Positions 1-8,331 of a DNA stretch of 64,000 nt are shown here, piece by piece. Position 1 is the stretch's first letter, and each line of letters begins with the position of its first letter. This DNA comes from Gimesia alba (GTDB taxonomy: Bacteria > Planctomycetota > Planctomycetia > Planctomycetales > Planctomycetaceae), in NCBI RefSeq assembly GCF_007744675.1, contig NZ_CP036269.1:3079546-3143545 (forward strand). The letters run 5' to 3'. The notes beneath the pieces were generated by a model, which saw only the letters and a list, made by a program, of their open reading frames with translations, was not told the DNA's origin and searched no databases. The translations under genes and the position numbers were made by a program.

Positions 1-1186
1 GATGCTCCCAGCCGACCTGTTGATCCAGGTTTTCTTTTCGAATCAAGGCTGCCAGCACGGTCAAATCCGTAATTGACTGCAGCTCGGCGAACGTCGGATG
101 CTGGTCGGCCAGCTTGGCAAAGTGTTTCGTGAACTGCTGGGCGTACTTCGTTGTGGAAAGCCGCGTCTGAGCTGCGTCAGTCCGCTGCCCGGCTGTGTTG
201 ACAAACTCCTCTTGCGACATCATCTGCAGCCGTTGCCCGGAAAGCTGAAACGCATCCCGCGCTGCCGTCGTAGTAAACGCATCATACAGCGGCGTGAACC
301 ACCAGCGCTGCGTGCTGTTACCGCCGCCGCGGAGCGTCGCCAGATGGCTTTTGATTTCGCGTATCCCCGAAGGCTCGAGGCCAATCGAAATTCGCTTCAG
401 CATATAGTCGGCTTCGACCAGAATGCGGGCATAATGCGAGCCGGCAGGTACACCCGTTACCGAAACGTCCTGCATACCGATGATCTGCGCCATCGTTTTA
501 AAACGTGTTGCCGCCGTCGCTGCCGAGGAAGCGGAATTCGTGCGACGAATATATTCATTCATCCGTGCCAGGTTTTGCGGCTTCGCATCAAACGAACAAC
601 CGGTGATCAATCCGCGATCCTGCGATTGAAACGCTACGACCAGATCGTCCAGCCGAATCGGCGGTCGCCCTGTTTCCACGCCAACGACCCGATTCTGTGC
701 ATTCGCCGCGAAACCCTCTGCCGGACCGGCAATAATCAGATCGTTCTTCTCGCGATCCACAAACAGATACTCAATCCGCCACAAGCCGGCCAGATATTGA
801 ACCTCGGGAGGCAGCGGCTGGTTTTTCTCTTTGAATTCCTGGCAGACCTTTTCCAGTTGCACCAGCGAGATCTTGCGGAACTCCGATTTCTGATTCACGT
901 CGCCCGGCAGTGACTGCGCTGCAAGTGCCTGCAGACGGCGCTGATTCAATTGTTTGTTGTTCTGCGTAATACGAAACGGCGCCGCAATCACGCCGTCGGC
1001 ATCAATGGTGATTCCACCTGCGTTCTGCTGATTATTATTCTGATTATTACCGCCGGTGTTGTTGCCGCCGTTATTTGTCTGTGCCAGACTCAGGGTCGAG
1101 AGACACAGGACAAGGAACAGAGACAGGACGCATCGAACGACTTTGATCCGAGAGATCTTTTCGAGAGAGAGGAGATTCATTAACAT
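1..1186 (-). CDS. DUF1598-type secreted protein, 3' end cut by window edge
   Basis: An open minus-strand frame runs off the left edge with about 395 codons visible. ATG codons at 1186 and 1180 are both usable starts. The N-terminus reads as a signal peptide (basic start, hydrophobic core, then SLAQ), followed by an Asn/Gly-rich linker around residues 30-50. The body contains the stretches VQYLAGLWRIEYLFVD and DLIIAGPAEGF, which I recognise from memory as typical of DUF1598, a family known mainly from planctomycetes and without a defined function. An exported envelope protein is the likely reading. Overlapping plus-strand frames are shadows. The family name has not been checked by a search. 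Confidence 0.75.
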   Translation of the reverse strand, partial: MLMNLLSLEKISRIKVVRCVLSLFLVLCLSTLSLAQTNNGGNNTGGNNQNNNQQNAGGITIDADGVIAAPFRITQNNKQLNQRRLQALAAQSLPGDVNQKSEFRKISLVQLEKVCQEFKEKNQPLPPEVQYLAGLWRIEYLFVDREKNDLIIAGPAEGFAANAQNRVVGVETGRPPIRLDDLVVAFQSQDRGLITGCSFDAKPQNLARMNEYIRRTNSASSAATAATRFKTMAQIIGMQDVSVTGVPAGSHYARILVEADYMLKRISIGLEPSGIREIKSHLATLRGGGNSTQRWWFTPLYDAFTTTAARDAFQLSGQRLQMMSQEEFVNTAGQRTDAAQTRLSTTKYAQQFTKHFAKLADQHPTFAELQSITDLTVLAALIRKENLDQQVGWEH

Positions 1187-1519
1187 CAACTTTCTGTCTA
1201 AAAAATGCTGCCCGCATGATATTAAGACATCTCTCATTCTATCAGCCACGCCACTCCAGAGTCAGGGCTTTTATTAATTTCCCGGTAAATGAACAGGAAA
1301 TCCGTTTGTCCTTTCTGAATCTCGATCATGTTTTGAAAGGTCCAGAGAGCGTTTCGTGTTTTTTCGTGCCTTTCGTGGTAGCAAAAAACAAATTACCCGC
1401 ACTTATTTTACGCATCCAGATCAGCCTTCCATTCATAACGGGAATTCACGACAATAAACTACCGTTACACTGTTTTTATATTGATTTATGATTCACCATC
1501 TAAATGGGGAAGGAATACC
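1187..1519. other. Intergenic region between DUF1598 gene and transaldolase
   Basis: About 330 bp holding the divergent promoters of the two flanking genes and one copy of the TTCGTG repeat. I see no convincing small gene. A GGGGAAGGA ribosome-binding site at 1506-1514 precedes the transaldolase start. Confidence 0.6.
1349..1390 (+). repeat. TTCGTG interspersed repeat, copy 1
   Basis: Three TTCGTG units spaced 7-11 bp apart end in TTTCGTGGTAG and run into an A-rich tail. The same arrangement recurs at 2703-2735 and 4799-4835, always intergenic and in the same orientation. This copy is the most diverged of the three. Confidence 0.65.
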
Positions 1520-2605
1520 ATGACGGCAACAAAGCAACTTAACGAACTCGGCCAGAGCCTCTGGCTTGATAATATCACCCGCGACCTGCTCGAAAACGGC
1601 ACATTACAGCGTTATATCGATGATCTTTCGGTAACTGGATTGACTTCGAATCCGACGATCTTTCATCAGGCAATCAAAAACAGTCAATCGTATGACAGTG
1701 TGATTCAGGAGAAGTTCAAAAACGGTCAGGCCGGCGAGCAACTCTTTTTCGAAGTCGCCCTCGAAGACATTACCCAGGCTGCCGATAAGTTCCGCCCCGT
1801 CTGGGATCGAACTGACGGCGTTGACGGCTGGGTTTCGCTGGAAGTCTCTCCGCTGCTGGCTTACGACACCGAAAGCACGCTGGCCGCGGCGAAAGATTTG
1901 CATGCCCGCGCGGGCCGTCCTAATGTATTGATCAAAATTCCCGGCACCAAAGAGGGCCTGCCTGCGATTGAAGAAGCGACCTTCGCCGGCATCCCCGTGA
2001 ATGTCACCCTGCTCTTCTCCAGCGAGCATTACGTCGATGCTGCCGAAGCGTTCCTGCGTGGCGTCGAACGACGCATCGAAGCGGGTCTGAATCCGGCAGT
2101 CGGCTCCGTCGCGTCGCTGTTCATCAGCCGCTGGGACCGGGCCGTTGTCGACAACGTTCCCGAAACGTTGCACAATCAACTGGGGGTCGCCATTGGTCAA
2201 CGGGCTTATAAAGCCTATCTGGATCTGTTGAATTCCCCCCGCTGGCAGCGTGCGTTGAACTTCGGTGCCCGTCCGCAGCGTCTGCTCTGGGCCAGTACGG
2301 GAGTGAAAGATCCGAACGCATCCGACACGCTTTATATTACCTCACTCGCCTCCCCCTTCACGGTCAACACCATGCCCGAGAATACCTTGAACGCCTTCGC
2401 CGATCATGGCGAAGTCGGCAATGCTCTGCCAGCCTGCGGCGGCGACAGTGAATCCAAGCTCGGTGAATTCGAAACAGCGGGCGTCGACGTACAAGCCCTC
2501 GCCGCCAAACTCCAGAAAGACGGTGCCGACTCCTTCGTCCAGTCCTGGAACGAACTGATGGACGTGATCACGACCAAAAGCGAATCCCTGGCGAACGTCG
2601 ACTGA
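1520..2605 (+). CDS. tal: Transaldolase
   Basis: Transaldolase of the non-oxidative pentose phosphate pathway; it moves a dihydroxyacetone unit from sedoheptulose 7-phosphate to glyceraldehyde 3-phosphate in the cytosol. The 361-residue product shows the family signature TGLTSNPTIF near residue 40, the Schiff-base lysine in VLIKIPGT (about Lys139), and the C-terminal block LYITSLASPFTVNTMPE. Its length fits the longer ~360-residue class seen in actinobacteria and cyanobacteria rather than the ~315-residue E. coli type. ATG 1520 is chosen because GGGGAAGGA lies 6-14 nt upstream; the frame extends upstream to 1481 without a better signal. A hairpin terminator follows, so it is probably monocistronic. 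Confidence 0.95.
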   Translation: MTATKQLNELGQSLWLDNITRDLLENGTLQRYIDDLSVTGLTSNPTIFHQAIKNSQSYDSVIQEKFKNGQAGEQLFFEVALEDITQAADKFRPVWDRTDGVDGWVSLEVSPLLAYDTESTLAAAKDLHARAGRPNVLIKIPGTKEGLPAIEEATFAGIPVNVTLLFSSEHYVDAAEAFLRGVERRIEAGLNPAVGSVASLFISRWDRAVVDNVPETLHNQLGVAIGQRAYKAYLDLLNSPRWQRALNFGARPQRLLWASTGVKDPNASDTLYITSLASPFTVNTMPENTLNAFADHGEVGNALPACGGDSESKLGEFETAGVDVQALAAKLQKDGADSFVQSWNELMDVITTKSESLANVD

Positions 2606-2636
2606 AGATCATTCTGAGTCGTAGAGATAAAAAATC

Positions 2637-2679
2637 AGGCATGTCTCACTGTAAGAATCATAGTGAGGCATGCCTGTTT
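2637..2679 (+). terminator. Hairpin terminator after transaldolase
   Basis: Arms AGGCATG-T-CTCACT (2637-2650) and AGTGAG-G-CATGCCT (2662-2675) pair over 13 bp with one mismatch and an 11-nt loop, followed by GTTTTGT. It lies 32 bp past the tal stop codon. Confidence 0.75.
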
Positions 2680-2702
2680 TGTATCGATAGACTACCAGAA
2701 AC

Positions 2703-2735
2703 GTTCGTGTCATTTCGTGTTTTTCGTGGTAGTAA
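2703..2735 (+). repeat. TTCGTG interspersed repeat, copy 2
   Basis: TTCGTGTCATTTCGTG followed by TTTTTCGTGGTAGT. It differs from copy 3 by only one or two bases over about 30 bp. It sits between the tal terminator and the convergent small gene at 2761. Confidence 0.75.
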
Positions 2736-2760
2736 AATCCATGCCACGCTGACTGAAAAA

Positions 2761-3009
2761 TCAGTCAGGAGTCGCCAGATAGTCAATCTCCTTCAGAATT
2801 TCATTGTATATTGCAGTATTATATTCCGCATTTGTTTTGATTAATTCATTCAGTTCATCGCGTGCTTTTTGTAAAACTTCGATGGGCGCATTTAGATCGA
2901 ACGTGTCCGCTTTTGAGGGTAAAGCATAAATCCGTTCCACAAGCTCAGTGTCCAGGTCAGTCAGATCGGCAATTGTATAGGCTGCCATTTGTGATATTTT
3001 GAATCTCAT
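2761..3009 (-). CDS. Small acidic protein of unknown function
   Basis: An 82-residue frame, acidic and predicted mostly helical, with sequence such as TIADLTDLDTELVERIYALP. It has no signal peptide, membrane segment or Cys motif, and I do not recognise the family. It follows the membrane-anchored gene at 3104-3553 on the same strand, 94 bp downstream, so the two could be co-transcribed. No strong ribosome-binding site is visible upstream of 3009, but the composition looks protein-like and no better frame overlaps it. Confidence 0.5.
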   Translation of the reverse strand: MRFKISQMAAYTIADLTDLDTELVERIYALPSKADTFDLNAPIEVLQKARDELNELIKTNAEYNTAIYNEILKEIDYLATPD

Positions 3010-3103
3010 GGGAATACAATCACTTTAGTAAACAGGTTCGATCCTGATTCGGGGTTGATCTGAATCATAGAAAACGATTTCGTGCTGTTCGTCGTTGTCA
3101 AAA

Positions 3104-3553
3104 TCAGAACAGCCCCACGCGTTTGAGAATCTCATAGGGGCTGTAGGGATGGTAGCTCCTTCTCCGCATACTGCTTTTAGACCACGCCCAGCGACAGACG
3201 ACTTTCCCTGTTTGATCAAAGGCGACCGTCGCAATCACATCATCCCTCTTCCAGGTATGCAGCGTGTATTCCTGTGGAACTCCATACTTCACAATCTGTT
3301 CGTTCACCGCTGCAAGCATCATTGTCGGGTTGACGATGACCCCTTTCGAATTTGAAGTGGCGTCAGGGGGAGATCCCATCAGCGTCTCCGTTTCGTCTTG
3401 AGAACTTCCCAGAGGAATCCGAGCCACGGTCGACTCGAGCTGAGAAATCTCCCGCTGGGGACTGTGCTTATTGACGATCGCGACTTTCATCAGCAGCAGG
3501 TAGCAGGCGACCGAGACGAACACGATCAGATATTTTTTGAGAGATGATTTCAT
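3104..3553 (-). CDS. Membrane-anchored small protein, paralog of 4878-5336
   Basis: A 149-residue protein with a short basic N-terminus and one hydrophobic segment at about residues 8-26, then a soluble domain presumably outside the cytoplasm. Characteristic blocks are STVARIPLGSS, GVIVNP, VKYGVPQEYTLHTWKRD, and AFDQTGKVVCRWA near the C-terminus. The product of 4878-5336 shares the same blocks in the same order, so the two are paralogs flanking the esterase gene on the opposite strand. The LGSSQDETETLMGSP block recalls the pattern of small outer-membrane lipoproteins such as SmpA/BamE, but that is only a resemblance. Function unknown. Confidence 0.65.
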   Translation of the reverse strand: MKSSLKKYLIVFVSVACYLLLMKVAIVNKHSPQREISQLESTVARIPLGSSQDETETLMGSPPDATSNSKGVIVNPTMMLAAVNEQIVKYGVPQEYTLHTWKRDDVIATVAFDQTGKVVCRWAWSKSSMRRRSYHPYSPYEILKRVGLF

Positions 3554-3716
3554 CAGTCTGTCCAGTCTATGGTTTCACCCGAACTGGTTCGTAAATTAAG
3601 TGACCCGAGAATGTTTCATCCTTGATTCAGTATACGCTTCTGAAATAGAATTGTGTAATAAAATGTACACAAGATCAATGCGGTCATAAATCCCAAAATA
3701 GAAAACGAGCAACAGA

Positions 3717-4793
3717 ATGACACAAATTCCCACAGTTCGACTTGGTTTACGAATTCTCGTTTTATGCACGATGGTGATGCTGTCTTGTCATGGGAGTAAC
3801 GCCGCAGACAAACCGCAGCCCGATGCACAGCTGCAGAAATTATTAAAGCGATTTCCCGCTGCCGACAAAAACAAAGACGGCATCCTGACCCGCGCGGAAG
3901 CAAGAGAATACCGCGACAAGATCAGAGGAGCCCAGGCCAAAGCCGTCAAGCCGACCTACGCGGATGTGAAGTACGGCGATCACCCGCGCAATGTTCTGGA
4001 TTTCTATCAGGCCAAATCAGACAAACCGACGCCATTGGTCATCTACATTCACGGCGGCGGCTTTGTGGGCGGCAGCAAGCGGATTCACCCCCGACAGCTC
4101 CAGCTTTTTCTCGATGCCGGCATGAGCGTCGCCGCGATTCACTATCGCTTTATTGATGGGAAAAACGTTCTGCTTCCTGAACCGCAACGCGACGGCGCGC
4201 GGGCCGTGCAGTTTCTCCGCAGCAAAGCCCGGGAATGGAACATCGATCCAAAACGAGTCGCCTGCTACGGTGGTTCGGCCGGTGCCGGGATTTCGATGTG
4301 GATCGGGTTCCACGATGACCTGGCTGATCCCAACAGCGACGACCCGGTCAAACGCCAGTCGACCCGCATTCAGGCCATCGGCACCATGGGCGGTCAAAGC
4401 ACCTACGACCCGATCAAGATCAAAGCACTGGTCGGCGGCCGCGCCTGGGAGCATCCTTCCATCTTCAAAGCCTATGGTGTCACGACCGCAAAAGAGGCAT
4501 TACACCCCACGCCGGAACAGCAGAAACGGTATGATGAGTCGTCCGCAATCATGCACCTGACCAAAGACGATCCGCCGCTCTACATGATCTACAGCGAAGC
4601 CGATGGTCCTCTGCCCGAAAACGCACGTCCCGGCCAGGGCATCCATCACCCCAACTTCGGCCGCGATCTGGTCAAGAATATGAACGCGCTCCAGATCGAA
4701 AACGTCTTCATCTACACCCCCAAAGCCAAAGGCCGCGACCCACAACGCGAAATGCTCGAGTTCTTCCAGAAGCAGTTTGCTAAGGTGGATTAA
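3717..4793 (+). CDS. Secreted alpha/beta-hydrolase (esterase/lipase type) with EF-hand
   Basis: A 358-residue exported hydrolase. Residues 1-29 form a signal peptide ending near SNAA. Residues 50-61 form a complete EF-hand calcium loop (Asp50, Asn52, Asp54, Thr58, Glu61). The alpha/beta-hydrolase domain starts near residue 85, with the HGGG oxyanion-hole motif near 111 and the nucleophile elbow GGSAGA near 183-188, as in the HSL/BD-FAE esterase group. The substrate is probably an acyl or acetyl ester on a polysaccharide; this is inferred from the family and from neighbouring glycan genes. EF-hand plus esterase fusions recur in planctomycetes as I remember them. Convergent with 4878-5336. Confidence 0.85.
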   Translation: MTQIPTVRLGLRILVLCTMVMLSCHGSNAADKPQPDAQLQKLLKRFPAADKNKDGILTRAEAREYRDKIRGAQAKAVKPTYADVKYGDHPRNVLDFYQAKSDKPTPLVIYIHGGGFVGGSKRIHPRQLQLFLDAGMSVAAIHYRFIDGKNVLLPEPQRDGARAVQFLRSKAREWNIDPKRVACYGGSAGAGISMWIGFHDDLADPNSDDPVKRQSTRIQAIGTMGGQSTYDPIKIKALVGGRAWEHPSIFKAYGVTTAKEALHPTPEQQKRYDESSAIMHLTKDDPPLYMIYSEADGPLPENARPGQGIHHPNFGRDLVKNMNALQIENVFIYTPKAKGRDPQREMLEFFQKQFAKVD

Positions 4794-4798
4794 AAATA

Positions 4799-4835
4799 TT
4801 TCGTGTCGTTTCGTGTTTTTCGTGGTAGAAAAAAC
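4799..4835 (+). repeat. TTCGTG interspersed repeat, copy 3
   Basis: TTCGTGTCGTTTCGTG followed by TTTTTCGTGGTAGA, starting 6 bp after the esterase stop codon. Nearly identical to copy 2 and in the same orientation. Confidence 0.75.
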
Positions 4836-4877
4836 AGAGCTCTCTGCAACTTATGGTGTTCGGGAGCCAGGCCGGTT

Positions 4878-5336
4878 TCAAATGAAATAGATGAGAAACA
4901 TAAGGCGTAAATGTTTGAAAACGGAATAGGGGCCAAAGATGTGATATCTTGGTGTTCCACTTTGAGACCTGACCGAGCGACAGACGACCTTCCCGGATTC
5001 ATCAAAGGCGATCCTGGCGTGCATTCCGTCCTGTTTCCAGATTCGTATTGAATAGTCTTGGGGAGGGCCGTATCTGACCAGCAGTTTGGGAGGCCCTTTC
5101 TTAATTTGATGGTTCACAATGACTCCGGTGGTTTGAAATGTGGCAATGTGTCGTGAGCCGATCAATTTCCGGACTTCTCTGCGTGTGGCTCCCAGCGGAA
5201 TTTGATCGACCTTCGATTCCAGCGGCGTGAGCTGGCGATGGGGGCCAGGCTGAGAGTAGATCGCCAACGTCAGTATCAGCAGGCAACAGACGACTGGGCT
5301 GAGCTTCAGCAGATAAAATTTGAAGGGTGAATCCAT
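4878..5336 (-). CDS. Membrane-anchored small protein, paralog of 3104-3553
   Basis: 152 residues with one N-terminal membrane segment at about residues 10-28. The shared blocks with the upstream paralog are ESKVDQIPLGATRREV, GVIVNH, VRYGPPQDYSIRIWKQD and AFDESGKVVCRS. DNA similarity between the two genes is also visible by eye (for example AGCGACAGACGAC and TCATCAAAGGCGA versus TGATCAAAGGCGA), which suggests a fairly recent duplication. This copy has a more basic C-terminus ending LMFLIYFI. Function unknown. Confidence 0.65.
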   Translation of the reverse strand: MDSPFKFYLLKLSPVVCCLLILTLAIYSQPGPHRQLTPLESKVDQIPLGATRREVRKLIGSRHIATFQTTGVIVNHQIKKGPPKLLVRYGPPQDYSIRIWKQDGMHARIAFDESGKVVCRSVRSQSGTPRYHIFGPYSVFKHLRLMFLIYFI

Positions 5337-5456
5337 CAGTCTTCTCTGGCTGACATTGAGGATGAGAATTCAGTAAGACGATTCGAACATTCCTTACGGG
5401 GTATTTTGACTGCTCTCGTCTCAACAGGCAACTCCTTTTTACGCGGTGAAGCGCAC

Positions 5457-6191
5457 TCACCCAAACACGTCTTTCATCGCGGTCGACAGATTCGTAAAGG
5501 CCTGTTCGCCGTTGCCGGCGAAGCTGGAGCCGTGCATGATGGCCAGCGTTTTGGGTTTCAACGCGGCCAGTTTCTGCAGGATCTTGTCCGTCTGTCTGGT
5601 GTAGGGAATATAGTCGGCCAGCGGTCCCGCCTGCATCTGCTGCATCGCCGCCAGCACCTGTTCAGACAAGTCGCTCTCGGTGAGCGGCACGCCGTTGCCC
5701 CCCTGGTGGAACAGGTCGGAGCAGAACAGCGTCCCCTGTGTCTCTTCATAGAGCAGCCCGGCGTCCCAGCCGTGAGGGAGTTGCGCGGTCGAGCAGAAGC
5801 GGTATTGATATTTGCCCGTATTCAAGAGGTCGCCGTCATTCATCCCCCGCGGCGGCCGGATGGCAAAGTCATTGATATTCACCATCGCCGACACCAGACT
5901 GCAAACCGGCTCCGCCTCGGGAGCCGCTTCCAGCCACTGATTCAGCGCCCCGCATTCATCCGACTCAAAATGACTGAAGGCAATATACCGCAGCGTCGCC
6001 GGATCGATGACCTCAGCGACCGCCTTAAGCAGCTGTGGAAAACTGGCCTTATACCCGGTCGTAAACAACAGCGGCGCCTCATCCCGCACGAGAAAATAAT
6101 TAAACTGCAAATCCAAAGCCGCCGCATAACAGCCAATCCGAAACACATCCGGCGCAATTTCGTTGATCGTGGGTGGGGCGAAGTCGAACAT
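5457..6191 (-). CDS. Metallo-beta-lactamase-fold protein of the oxygen-binding diiron (ODP) type
   Basis: A 244-residue cytosolic protein consisting only of the beta-lactamase-like domain of flavodiiron proteins. All six diiron ligands of that family can be placed: His74, Glu76 and Asp78 in SHFESDE, His140 in LPHGWD, Asp159 in FCSDLF and His222 in IMHGSS. The flavodoxin domain of true flavodiiron NO/O2 reductases is missing and no flavodoxin or rubredoxin gene is adjacent. Stand-alone ODP-like domains are known from oxygen- and NO-sensing contexts, so a sensor or partner-dependent reductase is possible. ATG 6191 is the first start in the frame. Confidence 0.85.
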   Translation of the reverse strand: MFDFAPPTINEIAPDVFRIGCYAAALDLQFNYFLVRDEAPLLFTTGYKASFPQLLKAVAEVIDPATLRYIAFSHFESDECGALNQWLEAAPEAEPVCSLVSAMVNINDFAIRPPRGMNDGDLLNTGKYQYRFCSTAQLPHGWDAGLLYEETQGTLFCSDLFHQGGNGVPLTESDLSEQVLAAMQQMQAGPLADYIPYTRQTDKILQKLAALKPKTLAIMHGSSFAGNGEQAFTNLSTAMKDVFG

Positions 6192-6276
6192 GAGGGCCTA
6201 GCCTATTTCAGTGATTGAGAAAATGAATGAGTTGAAAAGGAAACGCTGTTATTAGTCTCTGACAGATTACCGAGTC

Positions 6277-6858
6277 TTAATTCTCCGTCTCAGAGGTTCT
6301 TTCTTGTTTACGATTCTCATCCACAACGCGAATCTCATAAATCAATTCTTGCGCTTTGTCATAAAGTGGGGATTGAGAGAGTCGGTCATTTTTGGGATCG
6401 TCCTCGGTCGTGTCCAGAACAAGGACTTGATCACAGGTGAAAACATAGAGCTTAGATCTTCCGGGTATGGGTATCGAATAATCGGAAGTACTATCCAACT
6501 CCGATTGAAATTGAGGAATCATCTGAAGCAATTCTTGAGAAACTCGGTGTGGTCCCTCCTGTTGTCCGAGACCTAGAATCCCGCCGCCATTGCTAAAGTA
6601 GAGACTGACGGTACCATCGCTATGAGCTAGCAGAGATACAACAGCTTCTTGAAGTCCCATTTCCATAAGGATGCATCGGACGGAATGGTCATTCTCTGGT
6701 TTCGATGATTCAAGTGCGTCAGATTTGAAATCAAAAACCTGTTCCCGTAATCCTTGATAGACATCCGCCACTCGGTAAGGAGAAGAATCGTGGGGCGAAG
6801 GTTTTCCCCATCCCAGAAAGTCAATCATATTTGAAATGAAACTGGTCATGATGGCCAT
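6277..6858 (-). CDS. Hypothetical protein
   Basis: A 193-residue soluble protein with no recognised domain. The central part (HSDGTVSLYFSNGGGILG and the following helices) looks like a compact alpha/beta domain; the C-terminus is charged (ENRKQERTSETEN). Start may be 6858 or the second ATG at 6849. The base composition is more AT-rich than the neighbouring enzymes, and the next gene on the other strand (7075-7740) shares that character, suggesting an accessory patch. Confidence 0.6.
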   Translation of the reverse strand: MAIMTSFISNMIDFLGWGKPSPHDSSPYRVADVYQGLREQVFDFKSDALESSKPENDHSVRCILMEMGLQEAVVSLLAHSDGTVSLYFSNGGGILGLGQQEGPHRVSQELLQMIPQFQSELDSTSDYSIPIPGRSKLYVFTCDQVLVLDTTEDDPKNDRLSQSPLYDKAQELIYEIRVVDENRKQERTSETEN

Positions 6859-7074
6859 ACTGTTATTGTTAAATTATCAATATTATTCTGGAGAAAATAA
6901 GATGATGTATTAAAAATTGTTTGTCTGGACAATTGTATTGAGGTGGTGTAGCCTGTCAATTCAAATCGGTGATTCTCCTTACTGCAAGACTTTCTGTTCT
7001 CGTATCGGAAAGATGAGTGACGGATGGGGTATCCTGTTTAGTTCTGATATTGTCTGGAAATTGGTCGCATTAAA

Positions 7075-7740
7075 ATGAACAATAACATACCTCTTGAGGA
7101 AGCGAGCCGATATTACATTGCAGGTGACGGTGGCCTCTCTTTTATTGTGATTGAGGACGCGACAGTCATTTTATTGCGCATCAATTATGGACGACTGGAT
7201 GTCGGAAAAAAACTACATTCGGGAGAATCGATTGAAAAGCTGATTAAGTTGATGCAGCCTTTTCAGCATCTGATCGCCCAAATACCGATTCAGGATCTAC
7301 TGGCGTTATCCTGGAATGACCATACGAGTGATTTCACATTTACGTATACTAAAGATTCCAAAATCAAACGTTTTAAAGTATTTGTCAATTCCGATAAGGC
7401 ACGAACAACACTGCTTTATATTTTACAGTCACACTTTCCCTTCCCATTTCATTATGAGCAAAAATCAGCCGGCTTGTTCCGCGTTGCCTGGTCTTACCTT
7501 GTGGGTACAGTGTTCTCTTTCGCAATGGTGATATTTTTTGGGTTTTACTGGGATGCATCCCTGTTTGAGAAGCAGGGCCTATTTGATTGGATTTGTATGA
7601 CGTTGGGACAAAAGGGCTGCACCGCTGTCGCAGCAGCCTTTGTCATTGGAACTCTTTACAAGGCTTGTGCATTCACAGCCAGAAAACAATCCAAAATTCA
7701 CTATTGTCAGATACAAAAACAGCATTCACCTAATCAATAA
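7075..7740 (+). CDS. Hypothetical membrane protein
   Basis: 221 residues. An N-terminal soluble part of about 135 residues precedes two predicted membrane helices (about residues 142-162 and 185-205) and a short basic tail. I do not recognise the family. AT-rich compared with surrounding genes. Divergent from 6277-6858, separated by about 215 bp that must contain both promoters. Confidence 0.6.
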   Translation: MNNNIPLEEASRYYIAGDGGLSFIVIEDATVILLRINYGRLDVGKKLHSGESIEKLIKLMQPFQHLIAQIPIQDLLALSWNDHTSDFTFTYTKDSKIKRFKVFVNSDKARTTLLYILQSHFPFPFHYEQKSAGLFRVAWSYLVGTVFSFAMVIFFGFYWDASLFEKQGLFDWICMTLGQKGCTAVAAAFVIGTLYKACAFTARKQSKIHYCQIQKQHSPNQ

Positions 7741-8331
7741 CGCTCCTTTTTGTCATACTTCACTTCCACCTCAATACCAGCGCCATGTTCATCTGCGGGA
7801 TCTCGTGACGATCTGGTAGGATTTGTTCGTCATTAAAACTGGAATAACCGGGGCTAAGGCCCTGCGGCTGATTTCCTGCGTGTTTGATGAAGCCTGCTTG
7901 GCAGTCATGCGCGGGTGAGCCGAGCGGACACATGGGGCCGCCCCGACTTCGGTTTTATCGCATCGAGAATCGGTTCACTTTTGGTTGTGATATTGATTCT
8001 CTTCAGCGGCGTGAGAGGGGCAAGGGGAAATGGAAAATTTTGTGGAGCGAAGGAGTGCTCAGATGGTTTGGGAGTGGGACAATGTGTGTTGGGAATGTGG
8101 TTGTGCGTGTCGAAGTGTGTCGACCCGCATAAGGTTTTTGACTCAAATTTTGTTGAATCTTGCTGAAACGAGGGACTTTTGTAGTGCTGGTTTTGGCAGT
8201 GCTTTCTGTTCTTCACCTGAACCAGTACTGAGCACGCGCGCGACACACATGAGAGGTGATCATGGCGAACCGCGGGTTGGCGTCAAGTCGGATTTTTTCA
8301 GTAGGCAGTACTCAACGTGCACTACCCTGAC
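7741..8331. other. 590-bp region without a convincing gene
   Basis: Open frames here are short and low-complexity and conflict between strands. The region includes one copy of the GGGGCTAAGGCCCTGCGGCT repeat, then a strikingly G/T-biased plus strand from about 7990 to 8180. It may be decayed coding sequence, but no family is recognisable. Confidence 0.5.
7846..7869 (+). repeat. Short interspersed repeat (GGGGCTAAGGCCCTGCGGCT), core-only copy
   Basis: The 22-bp core ACCGGGGCTAAGGCCCTGCGGCT matches the cores at 14932 and 16494 with one substitution. The longer 3' part of the element (the stem ending in CTTACATAGCTCACTCT) is absent here. Confidence 0.65.

Noticed and set aside
98-913. 271-codon plus-strand frame at the left edge
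   Set aside because: It overlaps the DUF1598-type gene, which continues beyond the window and has a signal peptide and recognisable body.
3025-3234. Short minus-strand frame past the end of the gene at 3104-3553, looking like a frameshifted C-terminal tail
   Set aside because: The paralog at 4878-5336 ends at the equivalent point, so 3104 is the natural end and no frameshift is needed.
7905-8246. Overlapping short frames in the G/T-biased region
   Set aside because: Low-complexity composition, no ribosome-binding sites, and conflicting frames on both strands.
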